Of a stretch of DNA of 21,103 bases, positions 7,595 through 14,560 are shown piece after piece. The notes beneath the pieces were generated by a model. That model had not been told where the DNA came from and did no database searches. It saw only the letters and a list, made by a program, of their open reading frames with translations. The stretch comes from a virus. Where the stretch lies: the IMG/VR virus record IMGVR_UViG_3300032288_003704, positions 1 through 21,103 of that record. One strand, given 5' to 3'. The position numbers and the translations under genes are program-made. The number at the start of each line of letters is the position of its first letter. Within the stretch, counting starts at the first letter, position 1.

Positions 7595-8101
7595 TTACCA
7601 AGCTCTACATGACCAATAACGAGCACTAGTGCGTGGGCCTGGATTTTTACAATTGTGTCTGGCTCTAAACGACTTACGGCGTTTAGGATTAGACTTTTTA
7701 ATTTTCATGTTAGGATCACCAAAGTTAACTTTAACTACATTACCTTTAGCGTTTTTAACATAAACTTTTGATTTTTTAACGTCGCCCTTCATTGGCTTGC
7801 CTAACGGAACATTGCGACCTTGATATTCGGCTTCTTCTAAATCATTGTTAGGACTTTTGTCATTGTTAATATCATTATAAGCAGTGGGCATGTTTGAATC
7901 TTCTGTTAAATATCCAACATGCGTTAAAATTCTCATAATTGTGTCGTCTGCTTCGATAACAATACCATCATCAAGTATATCAACTACATAAGTTTCAATT
8001 AGTGTTTCATCGCGAGCGATTTCTATTTCAAATATATCTCCAGTAATAGGATTCTCACAGGATTCTTCTACTAATTTAATATACTCTAATAAAGACTTCA
8101 T
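7595..8101 (-). CDS. Putative internal virion protein with capsid-targeting-like N-terminus and basic FRARHNC tail
   Basis: A 168-residue protein of unknown function made of three parts. Residues 1-13 (MKSLLEYIKLVEE) resemble the T4 capsid-targeting peptide (MKTYQEFIAEA), with a possible gp21-type cleavage site at LVE. Residues 17-60 are a small acidic beta domain (GDIFEIEIARDETLIETYVV, then DDGIVIEADD), a form I recall from other marine and freshwater phages. The last third is very basic and ends NPKRRKSFRARHNC...ARYWSCRAW, with H149, C151 and C165 as possible metal ligands and a role in DNA contact plausible. This tail recurs in phage proteins of unknown function (I think DUF5872-like, not certain). 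It overlaps the preceding gene by 4 bases (ATGA). A packaged, DNA-associated head protein is the best guess. Confidence 0.75.
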   Translation of the reverse strand: MKSLLEYIKLVEESCENPITGDIFEIEIARDETLIETYVVDILDDGIVIEADDTIMRILTHVGYLTEDSNMPTAYNDINNDKSPNNDLEEAEYQGRNVPLGKPMKGDVKKSKVYVKNAKGNVVKVNFGDPNMKIKKSNPKRRKSFRARHNCKNPGPRTSARYWSCRAW

Positions 8102-10071
8102 TTTTTTACTCCGGGGCGAGGGATAGCAGGAGATGTTGGGGCCTTTGGTGCTGCTGGTGCAGCTGGTTTGCTCTTTCCTCCCACTGGACCTTCATTGGGA
8201 CTAGGAGGATTAATACCTAAGTCTGCCGTAAAAATTTCAGCTTGACCAGTATCACCTTTTGGTCTTTGTGGATCAACTTCTCTTACTAAGACACTATCTA
8301 ATAGACTTTGCAATTCTTCGTCTAATTCAACTTCTTCTGCCATTGGATTGTCGCCTAACTTTGCTCCTGTTGGGTACATATCTTTTTTTCGGTGTAAGTC
8401 TGTACCTTGATGTATGATGCTGTCTACAGAGTGATATTCTTGGTTAGGATCATTGGCATACTCCATCATTTCATCATCGTCATTGCTGACCATAACAACT
8501 GGTTCTTCTGTATGTGAATCATGTCCCATATGGCCCATGCCAGCTAATTTAAGCATTTGTATTAATGCCTCGGCATCGCCGCCTTGAGCTGAAATAGTAA
8601 CACTTTTAGTCCCATCACTACTCATATTAGTACTAATATTCATTGAATCACGCTGATCCATGCCCATGTCGCCACATTCTTCAATACGACTTTCACTTAA
8701 TCCAGCTAAACGTGCTAGCTCACTTAAAGTATCGTCCATCACAGGCATTACTGTTTCTTGGAATTGGCGACTATGTCCCATTGACTCTAGCTCATCAGCA
8801 AAATGATCGCTCACCCAATGAAATGGATCACCTTCACGTGCTTTAGCAACGCCATATGGCATCTCACCATTGTCTATATAATAATCGTACAGTGCATTAT
8901 AAAGATCTTCATCTAAGTCAGCACCATTTAAAAAATTCTTTGTTTCATGTTTAAATCTTGTAACAATATGTTCTAAGTTACTACCAGCTTCTAACATGAG
9001 ACTTTCACTTACTTTAGATTTTTTATGAGCTTTCCAGGCAGTAGCATAGGCAATAGACTTCTCTTTAGGTGTTATTTTACCATCTTTGGCATAACCTTTT
9101 TTAATATGCTTGACCATACGTTCGGCTTTAGCACCTGGAGGTGCTTTTTCATTTATTTGTAAGCCACTTAATCTCAGTATATCATTGAATGCTTCTTCAA
9201 GTTCTTCTAGGTCTTCATCTAATTCTGATTCTGGTAATGTAGTACCCATTGGCCCTCTTTTTGCAATCTGATCTGGAGTATCTGTTCTTACATTAGTAGA
9301 TTGACCAAATCCCCCCTTAACAGCTTGAGGGTCATCTTTTGGTTGATCTACAGCATATTGCACTTTAGTTGGATCATAGCCGCCGCCATATGTTTTGCTT
9401 GGAAGTGCTGCTTGCCCCGAATCCTTATTGCCTGTTCCTATAGTAGGGTTACTGAAAATGCCGGACGTGGCTGTTTGTGCAGCAGGTGCAGCAGGGGCAG
9501 GAGCTGCGGCCGCAGGAGCTTCGGCAGGGCCTGCTTGAGGTTGAATATTTGGTGCCATGCCTGATATTTGAGCAAATGAATCTTGTGCTGCTTTGTCAGA
9601 CGCTGCTTTAGCAAATTGTCCGCCAATATTTTGTCCGGAACCGATGCTTGGATCAACTTCTGTAGAAGCAGCAGGAGCTGGAGCTGATGCCACAGTGGGT
9701 ATATTGGTGTTAGTATTTGTGCCTTGAGTTGGTTGAGCATCAGTGTTGGTCTGCCCGGCGAACCCAGCCGGAGGAGGGGCAGCATTAGCATCTCTCGCAT
9801 TAGCTGTTCTTTTATCGCCGCCTGCATAATTACTTGTTTGCGTTTGGGCAGCAGTGGCTTGATTAGCTGCTGCTGGTGCTGGTGCTGCTGGTTTTTTTAA
9901 ATCTGTACCGTAAGTAACAGTTTTATTAGTTTTTGGGTCTGTCCACTGAAAAGTCTTAGACCCGCCGGCAAGTGCTGTTTTACGTCCGGCTGCAAATGCA
10001 TCTTTAAAAGATTGTGCCGGTGCTGCCGGAGCTTCTTGCTCAAATAATTTTAAAAGTTTTTTCATATTCAT
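8098..10071 (-). CDS. Large mosaic virion-associated protein (capsid-targeting-like start, Ala/Pro linkers, three LAG motifs)
   Basis: A 657-residue protein built from short modules joined by low-complexity linkers. Residues 1-13 (MNMKKLLKLFEQE) look like a T4-type capsid-targeting peptide. Residues 21-60 hold a SFKDAFAAGRKTA / KTFQWTDPKTNKTVTY module, and 61-235 is a long Ala/Pro/Gln-rich, probably disordered stretch. A LAG motif follows (FNDILRLSGL, 295-304), then a lysine-rich helical module (PPGAKAERMVKHIKKGYAKD, KEKSIAYATAWKA, 311-348) and a Glu/Asp- and Tyr-rich module (364-430). Two more LAG motifs are LSELARLAGL (449-458) and LIQMLKLAGM (503-512), followed by an acidic region and a Pro/Ala tail. 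I recall several of these modules from unrelated phage proteins. No enzyme motif is seen. A Shine-Dalgarno AAGAG precedes the start. A late-like promoter octamer lies 49 bases upstream inside the previous gene. Confidence 0.8.
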   Translation of the reverse strand: MNMKKLLKLFEQEAPAAPAQSFKDAFAAGRKTALAGGSKTFQWTDPKTNKTVTYGTDLKKPAAPAPAAANQATAAQTQTSNYAGGDKRTANARDANAAPPPAGFAGQTNTDAQPTQGTNTNTNIPTVASAPAPAASTEVDPSIGSGQNIGGQFAKAASDKAAQDSFAQISGMAPNIQPQAGPAEAPAAAAPAPAAPAAQTATSGIFSNPTIGTGNKDSGQAALPSKTYGGGYDPTKVQYAVDQPKDDPQAVKGGFGQSTNVRTDTPDQIAKRGPMGTTLPESELDEDLEELEEAFNDILRLSGLQINEKAPPGAKAERMVKHIKKGYAKDGKITPKEKSIAYATAWKAHKKSKVSESLMLEAGSNLEHIVTRFKHETKNFLNGADLDEDLYNALYDYYIDNGEMPYGVAKAREGDPFHWVSDHFADELESMGHSRQFQETVMPVMDDTLSELARLAGLSESRIEECGDMGMDQRDSMNISTNMSSDGTKSVTISAQGGDAEALIQMLKLAGMGHMGHDSHTEEPVVMVSNDDDEMMEYANDPNQEYHSVDSIIHQGTDLHRKKDMYPTGAKLGDNPMAEEVELDEELQSLLDSVLVREVDPQRPKGDTGQAEIFTADLGINPPSPNEGPVGGKSKPAAPAAPKAPTSPAIPRPGVKK

Positions 10072-10074
10072 TTT

Positions 10075-12267
10075 TTATCTCTTGTGCCTTCCTGCTAACC
10101 ATAAAATATCGTTAAGTTCAGTATTTACCGACTCGGGTATCACCTTTTCTGCTTGCTTCTGTTTGATAATATCTCTAATTGGATCATCGGAATCTGTTGG
10201 AGATTTTTTAATTGGGATATATGGCTCGTAATTTTTTAAACTGTCTCTAGCAGCAGTAGCTTTCCAATCTATATTATCGTTAGCCGAAGGAGAAGTTTTA
10301 CCAACTTGGTCAATTGACGAAACTGGCTTTTCTCTTGCTGCTTTAGCTATATCCGAATATCGTTGCATTTGAGCCAACTTCTCAGCTGCGGCGGCTCTAG
10401 CGGCTGTTACACTTGGATCTTCCTTACTAAGATCTAGATTACTAGAAGGGCTAACTGTACTAGATGATGAATCTCCTGACGTAGTTGTATCGCTGCCTTT
10501 TGGTGCTTGTTGTAAATTAGATTGTGCTGCGATACGCTCACGCTCTCTACTAGCCGCGTCAGGTTCCCCTGCTTGTTTTAACTTCTTATCAGCCATATAT
10601 GCATCGTATGCTGTCTGTGTTTTTTTACCCCACTTACCATCAATGCCGTCACCTTCAGGACCAAAGCTACCTAGGTCGTATCCAGCAGCTTTTAATTTTT
10701 TCTGCATTGCTCTGACTTTATCGCTGCCCGGATTTGTTCTGGGAGGTTTATAGTCAGCTGGTAAATTACTATGAGGAACATCTAGTCCGTCTTTATCATC
10801 TGCCTTTGGTGGTTCAGGTGCTGGCTTTGGTGGTTCAGGTGCTGGCTTTGGTGGTTCAGGTGCTGGCTTTGGTGGTTCAGGTGCTGGCTTTGGTGGTTCA
10901 GGTGCTGGTTTAGGCTTATCTTTATCGCCTTTACCAAACAGATAGTCCCATAGTGTTGCTTCGTCAATTCCTACCGTGCGTTTTAAGCCCCGACCTGGTG
11001 AGTAGTCAAATGATGCTTTACCTGTATCTGGATCTGTTTCAACATCCGTGCCTTGAAGAACATCTGTTGCAGCACCGGCTATAGCCGTTCCTGCTGCTGT
11101 TTGTTTACCAACCGACTTCCAGTCAACTGGTCGTTTTGCTTCAATGTCTCTCGCAGTTGCTCGTTCAACGTCTGCAGCAGATCGCGTCCTCTCTACATCG
11201 GCTTTAGATTGTCTTGTAGTAGCAGCAGCATCGGCTTTAGATTGTCTTGTAGTAGCAGCAGCATCGGCTTTGGCCTGTCTGATCTTATTTTCAATATCTG
11301 CTTTAGTACCTTTGACCTCTGCCTGGCTTAGATCTTGCATTGAGGTTCTTGTTTTATAATCATCAATGTGTGCTAATCTTTGTGCAGGATCCATGTCCGG
11401 TGTTGTGCCGTATCTAACATCTTGATATGCACCTCTTAATTTTTTAGCTGCAGAAGTAGGAATATCTACTAACTCATTGCCGACTGCTGTCGCTGCTTTT
11501 TTTCCTGCTTGATATACGTTACCAATTTCGTCTGCTGCTTTACCAATTCCTGCTTTAGTGGCCTGGTATGCCGGAGGGATATTTTTTGCGGCCCATTGAC
11601 CACCAGCTTTAATAGCATTCCACCCAGTCTTTGCTGCATCAAGTCCTGTTTTTAACCAGGCCGGGGCTTCATCAATTCTTTGATTATTAATTTGATTGCC
11701 CGATTCGGTAAAAAAATTGCCTCGACGATCTTTATAGATAAAAATTGTATTCTTAATTTCATCTTCAGTCAATGAACACTTTTTTAGTTCGAGCTCTTCC
11801 TTAATAATTGCTGCATGTAATCTATTATTTTTCATAATCTTACTTTCTGGCATATAACTTGGGTCATAATCGGATCCACGTGCTTTCCAATAGCCGCCTG
11901 CTTCTTTATCTTTTTTAGCTGCTGCTGCAACTTCTTCGTCACTGGGTAAAAAACTTCCTGTTCGAATTTTATCTCTACCGGCTTGAATCGCAGTACCAGG
12001 TATAGCTAATATCGGAATGGCAGAGGCGGCTGCAATAGCACTACCTACACTATCGCCAGCAGTTGCTCTTTTTGCTGCATCAAGTCCTTGATATGCCATA
12101 TTTACACCAGGTAATACTTTTTTACCAATGGCCTTTACAGCAGAAGGAACTTTAGGAAGCTGGCTAGCTAATGCGCCCAATGCAGTTGTAGATGCTACGT
12201 CCCTAGCGGCTCCCACTGACTTGTCTACGCTGATTGTTCCTGCTTCAAAAATATTACTAATTTTCAT
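10075..12267 (-). CDS. Peptidoglycan-binding-domain protein, putative internal/ejected virion protein
   Basis: A 730-residue modular protein. The N-terminus MKISNIFEAG resembles a capsid-targeting peptide ending in a gp21-type I-F-E site. Residues 70-97 are Ala/Gly/Ile-rich and hydrophobic (GSAIAAASAIPILAIPG), possibly membrane-interacting. Residues 200-270 are amphipathic Ala/Lys/Gly-rich helices, like membrane-active or DNA-binding proteins. Residues 333-358 hold an 11-residue repeat (ADAAATTRQSK) and 453-487 five KPAPEPP repeats. A peptidoglycan-binding_1-type domain follows at about 513-560 (DKVRAMQKKLKAAGYDLGSF, DGKWGKKTQTAYDAY). The C-terminus SVNTELNDILWLAGRHKR nearly matches that of the GH19 protein encoded just upstream. 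It overlaps that gene by 4 bases. No catalytic domain is seen. A role in docking onto or crossing the cell wall, perhaps ejected with the DNA, is inferred. Confidence 0.8.
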   Translation of the reverse strand: MKISNIFEAGTISVDKSVGAARDVASTTALGALASQLPKVPSAVKAIGKKVLPGVNMAYQGLDAAKRATAGDSVGSAIAAASAIPILAIPGTAIQAGRDKIRTGSFLPSDEEVAAAAKKDKEAGGYWKARGSDYDPSYMPESKIMKNNRLHAAIIKEELELKKCSLTEDEIKNTIFIYKDRRGNFFTESGNQINNQRIDEAPAWLKTGLDAAKTGWNAIKAGGQWAAKNIPPAYQATKAGIGKAADEIGNVYQAGKKAATAVGNELVDIPTSAAKKLRGAYQDVRYGTTPDMDPAQRLAHIDDYKTRTSMQDLSQAEVKGTKADIENKIRQAKADAAATTRQSKADAAATTRQSKADVERTRSAADVERATARDIEAKRPVDWKSVGKQTAAGTAIAGAATDVLQGTDVETDPDTGKASFDYSPGRGLKRTVGIDEATLWDYLFGKGDKDKPKPAPEPPKPAPEPPKPAPEPPKPAPEPPKPAPEPPKADDKDGLDVPHSNLPADYKPPRTNPGSDKVRAMQKKLKAAGYDLGSFGPEGDGIDGKWGKKTQTAYDAYMADKKLKQAGEPDAASRERERIAAQSNLQQAPKGSDTTTSGDSSSSTVSPSSNLDLSKEDPSVTAARAAAAEKLAQMQRYSDIAKAAREKPVSSIDQVGKTSPSANDNIDWKATAARDSLKNYEPYIPIKKSPTDSDDPIRDIIKQKQAEKVIPESVNTELNDILWLAGRHKR
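10078..10131 (-). repeat. Copy 1 of the SVNTE...LAGR terminal tag sequence
   Basis: Codes the last 18 residues (SVNTELNDILWLAGRHKR) of the peptidoglycan-binding protein. It is an imperfect direct repeat of 12267..12323. It contains the late-like octamer GTAAATAC (in SVNTE), and its last codons plus stop supply Shine-Dalgarno-like bases (AGGAAGG, AAGAG) for the next gene start at 10071. Confidence 0.75.
10121..10128 (-). promoter_or_regulatory. Late-promoter-like octamer GTAAATAC inside the C-terminal tag codons
   Basis: On the minus strand, TCGGTAAATACTGAA encodes the S-V-N-T-E part of the tag. It lies 49 bases before the ATG of the 657-residue gene, a suitable distance for a T4-type late promoter with a short leader. 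The same sequence at a similar distance occurs before the 12267 start. Confidence 0.4.
10805..10909 (-). repeat. Five tandem 21-bp repeats encoding KPAPEPP
   Basis: Five head-to-tail copies of a 21-base unit (tttggtggttcaggtgctgg + c/t on the plus strand). The first four are identical and the fifth differs at its last base. They encode a rigid Pro-rich spacer (residues about 453-487) just before the peptidoglycan-binding domain. Near-perfect DNA identity suggests recent expansion by slippage, and copy number probably varies between relatives. Confidence 0.95.
11198..11280 (-). repeat. 33-bp direct repeat (two full copies plus a partial)
   Basis: Two identical 33-base units (11198-11230, 11231-11263) are followed by a partial, diverged third copy. 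They encode the 11-residue repeat ADAAATTRQSK, which fits an extended amphipathic helix or coiled coil in the middle of the peptidoglycan-binding-domain protein. Confidence 0.9.
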
Positions 12268-13754
12268 TTATTACGTCCTGCCAGTCTTAATATGTCGGTT
12301 AATTCCGTTTCAGTATTTACCGATTCTGGAATTCTAGTGTAACCACTACCAACTTTTTCACGATCCAAATTTGATTTAGTAGCAGGTGCTATTCCAAACG
12401 GATTTACTTCTGTATCTCTAAGAGACGAATCACTATCAGATTTTACCGGCGTTGTTAAATTCCCTTTTTGATTAGGACCTGGCTCATATTTAGGTGGTTC
12501 AGCAGTAGGTACTACAGATTTGGGTTCAACAAATTTAAGTTCAGCCTTTTTATCTGCATCATCTTTATCAAATTTACGCATAACATCTTTTACAGTCGGG
12601 CCAGTATAAACATATGTTTGTGGTCTACCTGCTATGTCGCGGGGCTGACTTGGAGGGGTGGATACTTTAGCATCTGCATCACTTGGTTGATCTGATGATG
12701 TTGATGGCTTACCTCCCTGTCCTGTTTTTGTTGTTGCGGCAGTAGTTGCTGCCACGGTTGCTGTAGCTGGTAACGAATCTAATTTTTCAACTTGAGCAAG
12801 AACCTGTTTTGCTCTTTTACTACCTGGAGCATAAAGAGGACCGCCAATGGCATAAATTACTTGTTCATGTGCCTCTTTTTGATTATTAACTGTTTTCTTA
12901 TGAATTCCGGCATTTTTTAGATATTGTACAGAAGCTGCATTTGCAAGTTGCGGATCTCTGAGCAGCATATCAGGATCTTTTACTAACGCTCCATTTAGAC
13001 CTAGATCTTTATCTATCCTAGCATAATTTGCTTTACCGGTAATTTGTATTGGCCCACGACCTCTATATTTGTAACCACCTATATGTCCATAAACTGTGTC
13101 ATAAAAAGCTTCTGGATTTTTCTTAAGTGCAGTAAGTTCAGCATCACTCAGTGCTAGTAATTTAGGTTTATCGTGAAAAACTTTTCTAATATGGGCATTT
13201 GTAGAACCGGCATAACTTTTTTCACCAACGTTTGCATTGCCAGATTCATGCCTGGCCTTAGCCATGATTGCTTTTCTAATGTATGGATCTTGAAAATTTT
13301 TTTCTACTTCGATTTCAAATGAAGATTTTTTTTTTGATTCTTCGTTCAAATCAGGTTCAGTCCACGGCCTATTATATTCTATATCGGCTTGTTTTTTAAT
13401 TTTTTCAACATTGTCTAGAGTATACGGAACTTTATATGCACCTAGATCATCTAACCATTGATCTAAATTTTCAGGTGCATCTTTACCTGTATATCCTTTA
13501 TAGACATCTTTGGCAAATTTTTCTGCCGCGGGTGCAGCTTTTTGAGTAACAAATTTTTCTCCTCGTTCGATATTTCTACCAACCGATTGGCCAAAATTCC
13601 AATCTTTTTCGCCTTTACGTTTTTGAAGTAAGTAATCGCCTAGTGTTGCACCTGCGGCTGTTCCGCCTAGTGCGGCCAATGCAAGAGGCAGAAACTCATC
13701 AAGTCTCTGCTCTTGCAACTGAGATTCACCAATTATGTCTTTGATTTTCATCAA
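12264..13754 (-). CDS. GH19 lysozyme/chitinase-domain protein with capsid-targeting-like N-terminus and LAGR tag
   Basis: A 496-residue protein with a GH19-type glycoside hydrolase core at about 145-325, able to cleave peptidoglycan or chitin. The catalytic acid is in AKARHESGN (E170). The substrate-cleft signature YRGRGPIQITGKANYARIDKDLG (230-252) and the MLLRDPQLANAASVQYLKNAG helix (263-283) are well preserved. The N-terminus MMKIKDIIGESQLQEQ looks like a T4 capsid-targeting peptide with an I-G-E cleavage site, followed by a hydrophobic Ala/Leu/Gly stretch (21-43). The C-terminal 170 residues are Pro/Thr/Ser-rich and disordered, ending SVNTETELTDILRLAGRNK, nearly the same as the next protein. 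It overlaps both neighbours by 4 bases. It could be the endolysin, but the N-terminus and tag point to a virion-packaged lysozyme. The enzyme family is secure; its location is inferred. Confidence 0.88.
   Translation of the reverse strand: MMKIKDIIGESQLQEQRLDEFLPLALAALGGTAAGATLGDYLLQKRKGEKDWNFGQSVGRNIERGEKFVTQKAAPAAEKFAKDVYKGYTGKDAPENLDQWLDDLGAYKVPYTLDNVEKIKKQADIEYNRPWTEPDLNEESKKKSSFEIEVEKNFQDPYIRKAIMAKARHESGNANVGEKSYAGSTNAHIRKVFHDKPKLLALSDAELTALKKNPEAFYDTVYGHIGGYKYRGRGPIQITGKANYARIDKDLGLNGALVKDPDMLLRDPQLANAASVQYLKNAGIHKKTVNNQKEAHEQVIYAIGGPLYAPGSKRAKQVLAQVEKLDSLPATATVAATTAATTKTGQGGKPSTSSDQPSDADAKVSTPPSQPRDIAGRPQTYVYTGPTVKDVMRKFDKDDADKKAELKFVEPKSVVPTAEPPKYEPGPNQKGNLTTPVKSDSDSSLRDTEVNPFGIAPATKSNLDREKVGSGYTRIPESVNTETELTDILRLAGRNK
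12267..12323 (-). repeat. Copy 2 of the SVNTE...LAGR terminal tag sequence
   Basis: Codes the last 19 residues (SVNTETELTDILRLAGRNK) of the GH19 protein. It is an imperfect direct repeat of 10078..10131. The CTGGCAGGACGT codons place an AGGA about 9 bases before the next ATG at 12267, so the tag DNA also acts as that gene's ribosome binding site. Confidence 0.75.
12313..12320 (-). promoter_or_regulatory. Late-promoter-like octamer GTAAATAC inside the GH19 C-terminal tag codons
   Basis: TCGGTAAATACTGAA on the minus strand, within SVNTE codons, 45 bases before the ATG of the peptidoglycan-binding-domain gene. It is identical to the sequence around 10121 and resembles T4 late promoters. Confidence 0.4.
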
Positions 13755-14560
13755 GCAAACTTATCTTTTTTAGGACGACCGCGGCCTTTTGGCGTGGTAT
13801 CAACATCTGCGCCTTTATCTACTGCATCATAATCACGCTCGTGTTTAACACCAGTTTTAGTAACTGTTTTCTTACCATGTGATGTTTTACCTTCTTTGTC
13901 ATCCATACGCTTTTTAGCGTCGGCTACTGTAGGGAAACCTTCACGTACTGGCTCCATGTTTCCATCACCGTCAAGGTCTGCCTTTTTAAGACCTTGCGCT
14001 CTGGCTTTCATTAAGTTTCCTGAAAATTTATTTCCTTCAGTTTTTTTCTTGGCGCCGGCAATTTTATCGGCATAGGTAATCTTATCTGGTGGTGGTGCCA
14101 GTTTGGCAAACTTCTGTTGCTTGGGTGTTAAAACATCTTCGTTGGCATCGGCTTCATCCATCTTGTCATGCTTCGCACGGATCATGGCCATTTTTTCTTT
14201 ACTAGCACCGTCACGGCCGGCTTTTTGTAGTGCCTTCATGCCAGTTTCGCCGTATTTCTTTTTGCCTAAGTATGCTTGTAGACCGCTTTCCTCTACTTCG
14301 CTTTCTTGCATTTTTTTAAAACCATGATATTTTTCGTTTAACTGTTTTTCAACTTTAGCAATTGCTTCAGCAATTGCTCCTTTATCTTTCTTATCTTTCT
14401 TCTTGCTTTCATGTTTGTGATCCTTACACTTACATTTTGCCATCGGCTTACCGCAACTGCCACAGTTCTTTGCAGCTTCAGTTAGAGATTCTTTAAAAGA
14501 ATCTTTTTTACCTTCTAACTGATTAATTTTGTTTAAGATATCATAGATATTGTTGCTCAT
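13751..14560 (-). CDS. Basic putative DNA-binding head protein (Cys cluster, EF-hand-like loop, AT-hook)
   Basis: A 269-residue, very Lys-rich protein of unknown function. Residues 1-29 (MSNNIYDILNKINQLEG...ESLTEAA) hold a helical start with a gp21-type L-T-E/A site. A CGSCGKPMAKCKC cluster (C33, C36, C43, C45) could bind zinc and is followed by a poly-charged His/Lys region. Residues 91-135 (GLQAYLGKKKYGETGMKALQ) and 145-170 (TPKQQKFAKLAPPPDKITYADKIAGA) are modules I recall in environmental phages. D195-L-D-G-D-G resembles a calcium-binding EF-hand loop. The C-terminal KGRGRPKKDKFA (258-269) is a typical AT-hook. It starts in a TAATG overlap with the upstream gene and overlaps the GH19 gene by 4 bases. 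A DNA-condensing internal head protein is the best inference. Confidence 0.75.
   Translation of the reverse strand: MSNNIYDILNKINQLEGKKDSFKESLTEAAKNCGSCGKPMAKCKCKDHKHESKKKDKKDKGAIAEAIAKVEKQLNEKYHGFKKMQESEVEESGLQAYLGKKKYGETGMKALQKAGRDGASKEKMAMIRAKHDKMDEADANEDVLTPKQQKFAKLAPPPDKITYADKIAGAKKKTEGNKFSGNLMKARAQGLKKADLDGDGNMEPVREGFPTVADAKKRMDDKEGKTSHGKKTVTKTGVKHERDYDAVDKGADVDTTPKGRGRPKKDKFA

Noticed and set aside
9438-9827. 129-residue minus-strand open frame
   Set aside because: Out-of-frame product of the Ala/Pro-rich linker of the 657-residue gene; Leu/Gln-rich low-complexity with no own ribosome binding site.
10805-10909. Possible CRISPR-like array
   Set aside because: The units are head-to-tail without spacers and are in frame within a coding region.
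10782-10967. 61-residue frame of HLNHQSQ repeats
   Set aside because: Only a frame-shifted reading of the 21-bp KPAPEPP repeats.
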